16,455 nt of DNA from an uncultured Clostridia bacterium. GTDB lineage: Bacteria > Bacillota > Clostridia > Oscillospirales > Ruminococcaceae. The translations under genes and the position numbers were made by a program. The DNA lies in the NCBI GenBank assembly GCA_947628385.1, contig CANQZS010000015.1, positions 1 to 16,455 of the forward strand, given 5' to 3'. Below, one piece after another: positions 14,566 to 16,455 of the stretch; the first letter of the stretch is position 1, and every line of letters starts with the position of its first letter. The notes beneath the pieces are model-generated. The model ran no database searches and was not told the DNA's origin. It saw only the letters and a list, made by a program, of their open reading frames with translations.

Positions 14566-14600
14566 TTATAATTCGTAATTCATAATGCGTAATGCGTAAT
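14566..14600. repeat. five tandem 7-bp repeats (ATTACGC-like)
   Basis: On the minus strand five consecutive heptamers read ATTACGC, ATTACGC, ATTATGA, ATTACGA, ATTATAA, ending 16 bp before the hydF start. The phase is exact with no gaps; only the last three bases vary. It lies in the presumed hydF 5' untranslated region, just upstream of its ribosome binding site. Confidence 0.8.
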
Positions 14601-14607
14601 TGCAATT

Positions 14608-14700
14608 AATCTGGAAGCAGATTTATACCTAACTTAATGCACGGTATACATACGCGGGAAATAACAAGATCAAGCCTGAAAGGGTGCAGGCTCAGCCTGC
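14608..14700. repeat. cluster of inverted repeats between hydG and hydF
   Basis: Three inverted repeats lie head to tail in plus-strand coordinates. They are AATCTG/CAGATT with a 4-base loop (14608-14623), TATACC/GGTATA (14624-14629 with 14643-14648) and GCAGGCT/AGCCTGC around one base (14686-14700), the last directly at the hydG stop. The arm at 14694-14699 can instead pair within 14675-14680 (AGCCTG), so two hairpins compete. None has a U-run, so I do not call a terminator. Confidence 0.5.
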
Positions 14701-16128
14701 TTAAAATCTGAAGTCTCTGCCTGAACCCTGTTCGATCTTGTTAAGATTGTCGATAAGTATTCCACGTGTCTTTTCATTGGGAACGTTCGGTATCTCGCTT
14801 TCAATAAGCTTGTTTCCGACAGCGGCAGTATCCGCGCTTGCATAATCCATAAGATATTCTTTAAGAGTCATAAGCGCATTAGGGTGACAGCAGTTCTGTA
14901 TCTGACCATTCTTGCAAAGCGACATGAAACGGTCTCCCGTTCTGCCCTCTCTGTAGCACGCCGTACAGAAGCTGGGGATATATCCAAGCTTCATCAGCCA
15001 GTTCACTACCTCGTCAAGAGATCTCTGATCGGACACATCAAATTGTTCGGTATCGTGAGGACGCTCGTCCGGAGTGTAGCCCGCATATCCGCCTACGGAA
15101 GTCCTTGAACCGCCGGAGATCTGGGAAATTCCCAAGCTCAACGCCCTTGCGCGTACAGCCTCGCTCTCACGTGTGGAAATTATCATTCCCGTATAAGGAA
15201 CGGCAATTCTTATGCAGGCAATAAGCTTTGCAAATATCTCATCAGAGATACCATTGTCAAACGCAGTAGGATCAATGTCGTCCGCTTTCTTTACCCGCGG
15301 AACGCTTATCGTATGCGGTCCTACACCGTGAACGGCTTCAAGATGCTCCGCGTGCATAAGAAGTCCCGCAAATTCATAGCGATAAAGCTCCAGTCCGAAA
15401 AGCACGCCAAGACCAACATCGTCTATGCCGCCCTCCATAGCTCTGTCCATAGCCTCCGTGTGATATGCGTAATTGTGCTTAGGTCCTGCGGGATGAAGCT
15501 TTTCATAGCTTTCCTTATGGTATGTCTCTTGGAAAAGTATGTACGTACCAATGCCCGCTTCTTTGAGCTTGCGGTAATTTTCAACAGTAGTTGCTGCAAT
15601 ATTTACATTTACGCGGCGGATAGCGCCGTTTTTATGCTTTATACCGTAAATCGTCTTTATGCTTTCGAGAACATATTCAATAGGATTGTTTACCGGATCT
15701 TCGCCTGTTTCAAGAGCAAGACGCTTATGCCCCATATCCTGAAGCGCGATAACTTCCGCTTTTATCTCTTCCTGAGTAAGCTTTTTTCTGGGAATGTGCT
15801 GGTTCTGACGGTGGTACGGACAGTATACGCAGCTGTTTATGCAGTAGTTGGAAAGATACAGCGGCGCGAACATTACTATCCTGTTGCCGTAAAAATCCTT
15901 CTTTATCTGCTTTGCAAGCTCGTAAATGCGCTGATTCCTGTCCTCAAGGGTACAGTCGAGCAGCACTGCCGCGTCACGGTGGGAAAGTCCCTTGCGCTTT
16001 TCGGCTTTTTCAAGGATCTCGTCGATAAGCTCGGCATTATCCTTGTTTTTCTCGGCATAAGCCAGCGTTTCGAGAATTTCCTCATTGTCAATGAATTCCT
16101 CTGCCTTTAAAGATTTAGGATCGTACAT
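14701..16128 (-). CDS. hydG: [FeFe]-hydrogenase maturation radical SAM enzyme HydG
   Basis: Tyrosine lyase that cleaves tyrosine to p-cresol and dehydroglycine and supplies the CO and CN ligands of the H-cluster as an Fe(CO)2CN synthon. 475 residues, full length. The radical SAM CX3CX2C motif is Cys96-Cys100-Cys103 (CINSCVYC). The C-terminal auxiliary cluster motif CX2CX22C is complete (Cys388, Cys391, Cys414), which distinguishes HydG from the related thiamine enzyme ThiH. The start ATG follows GGGAGG at about 8 bases. It lies 28 bp downstream of hydE and is probably co-transcribed with it and hydF. Confidence 0.98.
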   Translation of the reverse strand: MYDPKSLKAEEFIDNEEILETLAYAEKNKDNAELIDEILEKAEKRKGLSHRDAAVLLDCTLEDRNQRIYELAKQIKKDFYGNRIVMFAPLYLSNYCINSCVYCPYHRQNQHIPRKKLTQEEIKAEVIALQDMGHKRLALETGEDPVNNPIEYVLESIKTIYGIKHKNGAIRRVNVNIAATTVENYRKLKEAGIGTYILFQETYHKESYEKLHPAGPKHNYAYHTEAMDRAMEGGIDDVGLGVLFGLELYRYEFAGLLMHAEHLEAVHGVGPHTISVPRVKKADDIDPTAFDNGISDEIFAKLIACIRIAVPYTGMIISTRESEAVRARALSLGISQISGGSRTSVGGYAGYTPDERPHDTEQFDVSDQRSLDEVVNWLMKLGYIPSFCTACYREGRTGDRFMSLCKNGQIQNCCHPNALMTLKEYLMDYASADTAAVGNKLIESEIPNVPNEKTRGILIDNLNKIEQGSGRDFRF

Positions 16129-16156
16129 ATTGGATTCCTCCCTGATTTATAAAAAT

Positions 16157-16455
16157 TTATTCTTTGAAATCTCCTCTGTCTGTGACAAGCTCATAACCCA
16201 CGGAGCTTATCCGCCGTCCGAGACAGGCAATACATTCCGCAGCCTCATCGCCGGTGCATATTTTATTGTCATACAGAAGATATTTTTTGCGGACGTCCTT
16301 TGGAGAAAGATTCGGCATAACAACATTTGCGCCTGCCAGAATACCCATTTCTCTTCCCTTGGGAGCGATCGTTCCCAGAGCCGTAGTCGCCGGAAGCAGC
16401 ACGTTAGGAACAATAAGCCTTACCAGTCCCAGCATAAGCAGCGTCATTTCAAGAG
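16157..16455 (-). CDS. hydE: [FeFe]-hydrogenase maturation radical SAM enzyme HydE, C-terminal part
   Basis: Only the last 98 complete codons or so are in the window; the gene continues upstream beyond position 16455. HydE is a radical SAM enzyme that acts on the HydG-derived organometallic intermediate during H-cluster assembly. The visible part is the end of the TIM barrel (LPATTALGT, EMGILAGANVVMPNLSP) and the tail KYLLYDNKICTGDEAAECIACLGRRI. Its CX7CX2C cysteines match the optional second Fe-S cluster of HydE found in Thermotoga maritima. The radical SAM motif itself is not visible. It is followed 28 bp later by hydG. Confidence 0.93.
   Translation of the reverse strand, partial: LEMTLLMLGLVRLIVPNVLLPATTALGTIAPKGREMGILAGANVVMPNLSPKDVRKKYLLYDNKICTGDEAAECIACLGRRISSVGYELVTDRGDFKE

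Noticed and set aside
15313..16110. Plus-strand open frame of 265 codons
   Set aside because: Antisense to hydG. Its hydrophobic look arises from reading the complement of charged codons. No initiation site is evident.

Overview
The window is a gene-dense stretch of a low-GC Gram-positive anaerobe, most likely a Clostridia member. An Oscillospiraceae/Ruminococcus-like source is my guess from protein character, not proven. Three things support this. The recombination helicase-nuclease is AddAB rather than RecBCD. The infC-rpmI-rplT operon is followed by a TrmH-family methyltransferase. The HydE, HydG and HydF maturases imply an [FeFe]-hydrogenase. Every convincing gene lies on the minus strand, so biological reading order runs from high to low coordinates.

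In reading order: (i) the 3' end of hydE, then hydG and hydF (16455-13350). These assemble the H-cluster of [FeFe]-hydrogenase. A repeat-rich 151-bp gap separates hydG and hydF, and a terminator follows hydF. (ii) A strong promoter at about 13285-13313 starts a DNA-repair operon: an AAG-type alkyladenine glycosylase, addB, addA, and a small membrane-anchored protein with an excisionase-like fold (13250-5334). Its genes overlap or lie within 20 bp of each other. It ends in a perfect 13-bp-stem hairpin. (iii) A two-gene regulator cassette (5263-4739) encodes a ribbon-helix-helix protein and an Xre-type HTH protein. It is followed by a duplicated scrap of the 3' end of the ribbon-helix-helix gene. 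(iv) The infC-rpmI-rplT translation operon (4635-3250) has a near-consensus promoter, a structured leader ending in an intrinsic terminator just before the infC ribosome binding site (L20-leader-type attenuation), and an apparent AUA start codon for IF3. (v) A TrmH/SpoU-family RNA methyltransferase, dprA and the N-terminal third or so of topA follow (3135-1).

Most of the window is core housekeeping DNA. The unusual parts are the RHH/Xre cassette with its 45-bp direct repeat, the membrane-tethered excisionase-fold protein in the addAB operon, the infC leader and start codon, and small structured repeats between dprA and the methyltransferase and between hydG and hydF. I see no CRISPR array, rRNA, tRNA, complete insertion sequence or phage module, and no convincing plus-strand gene.
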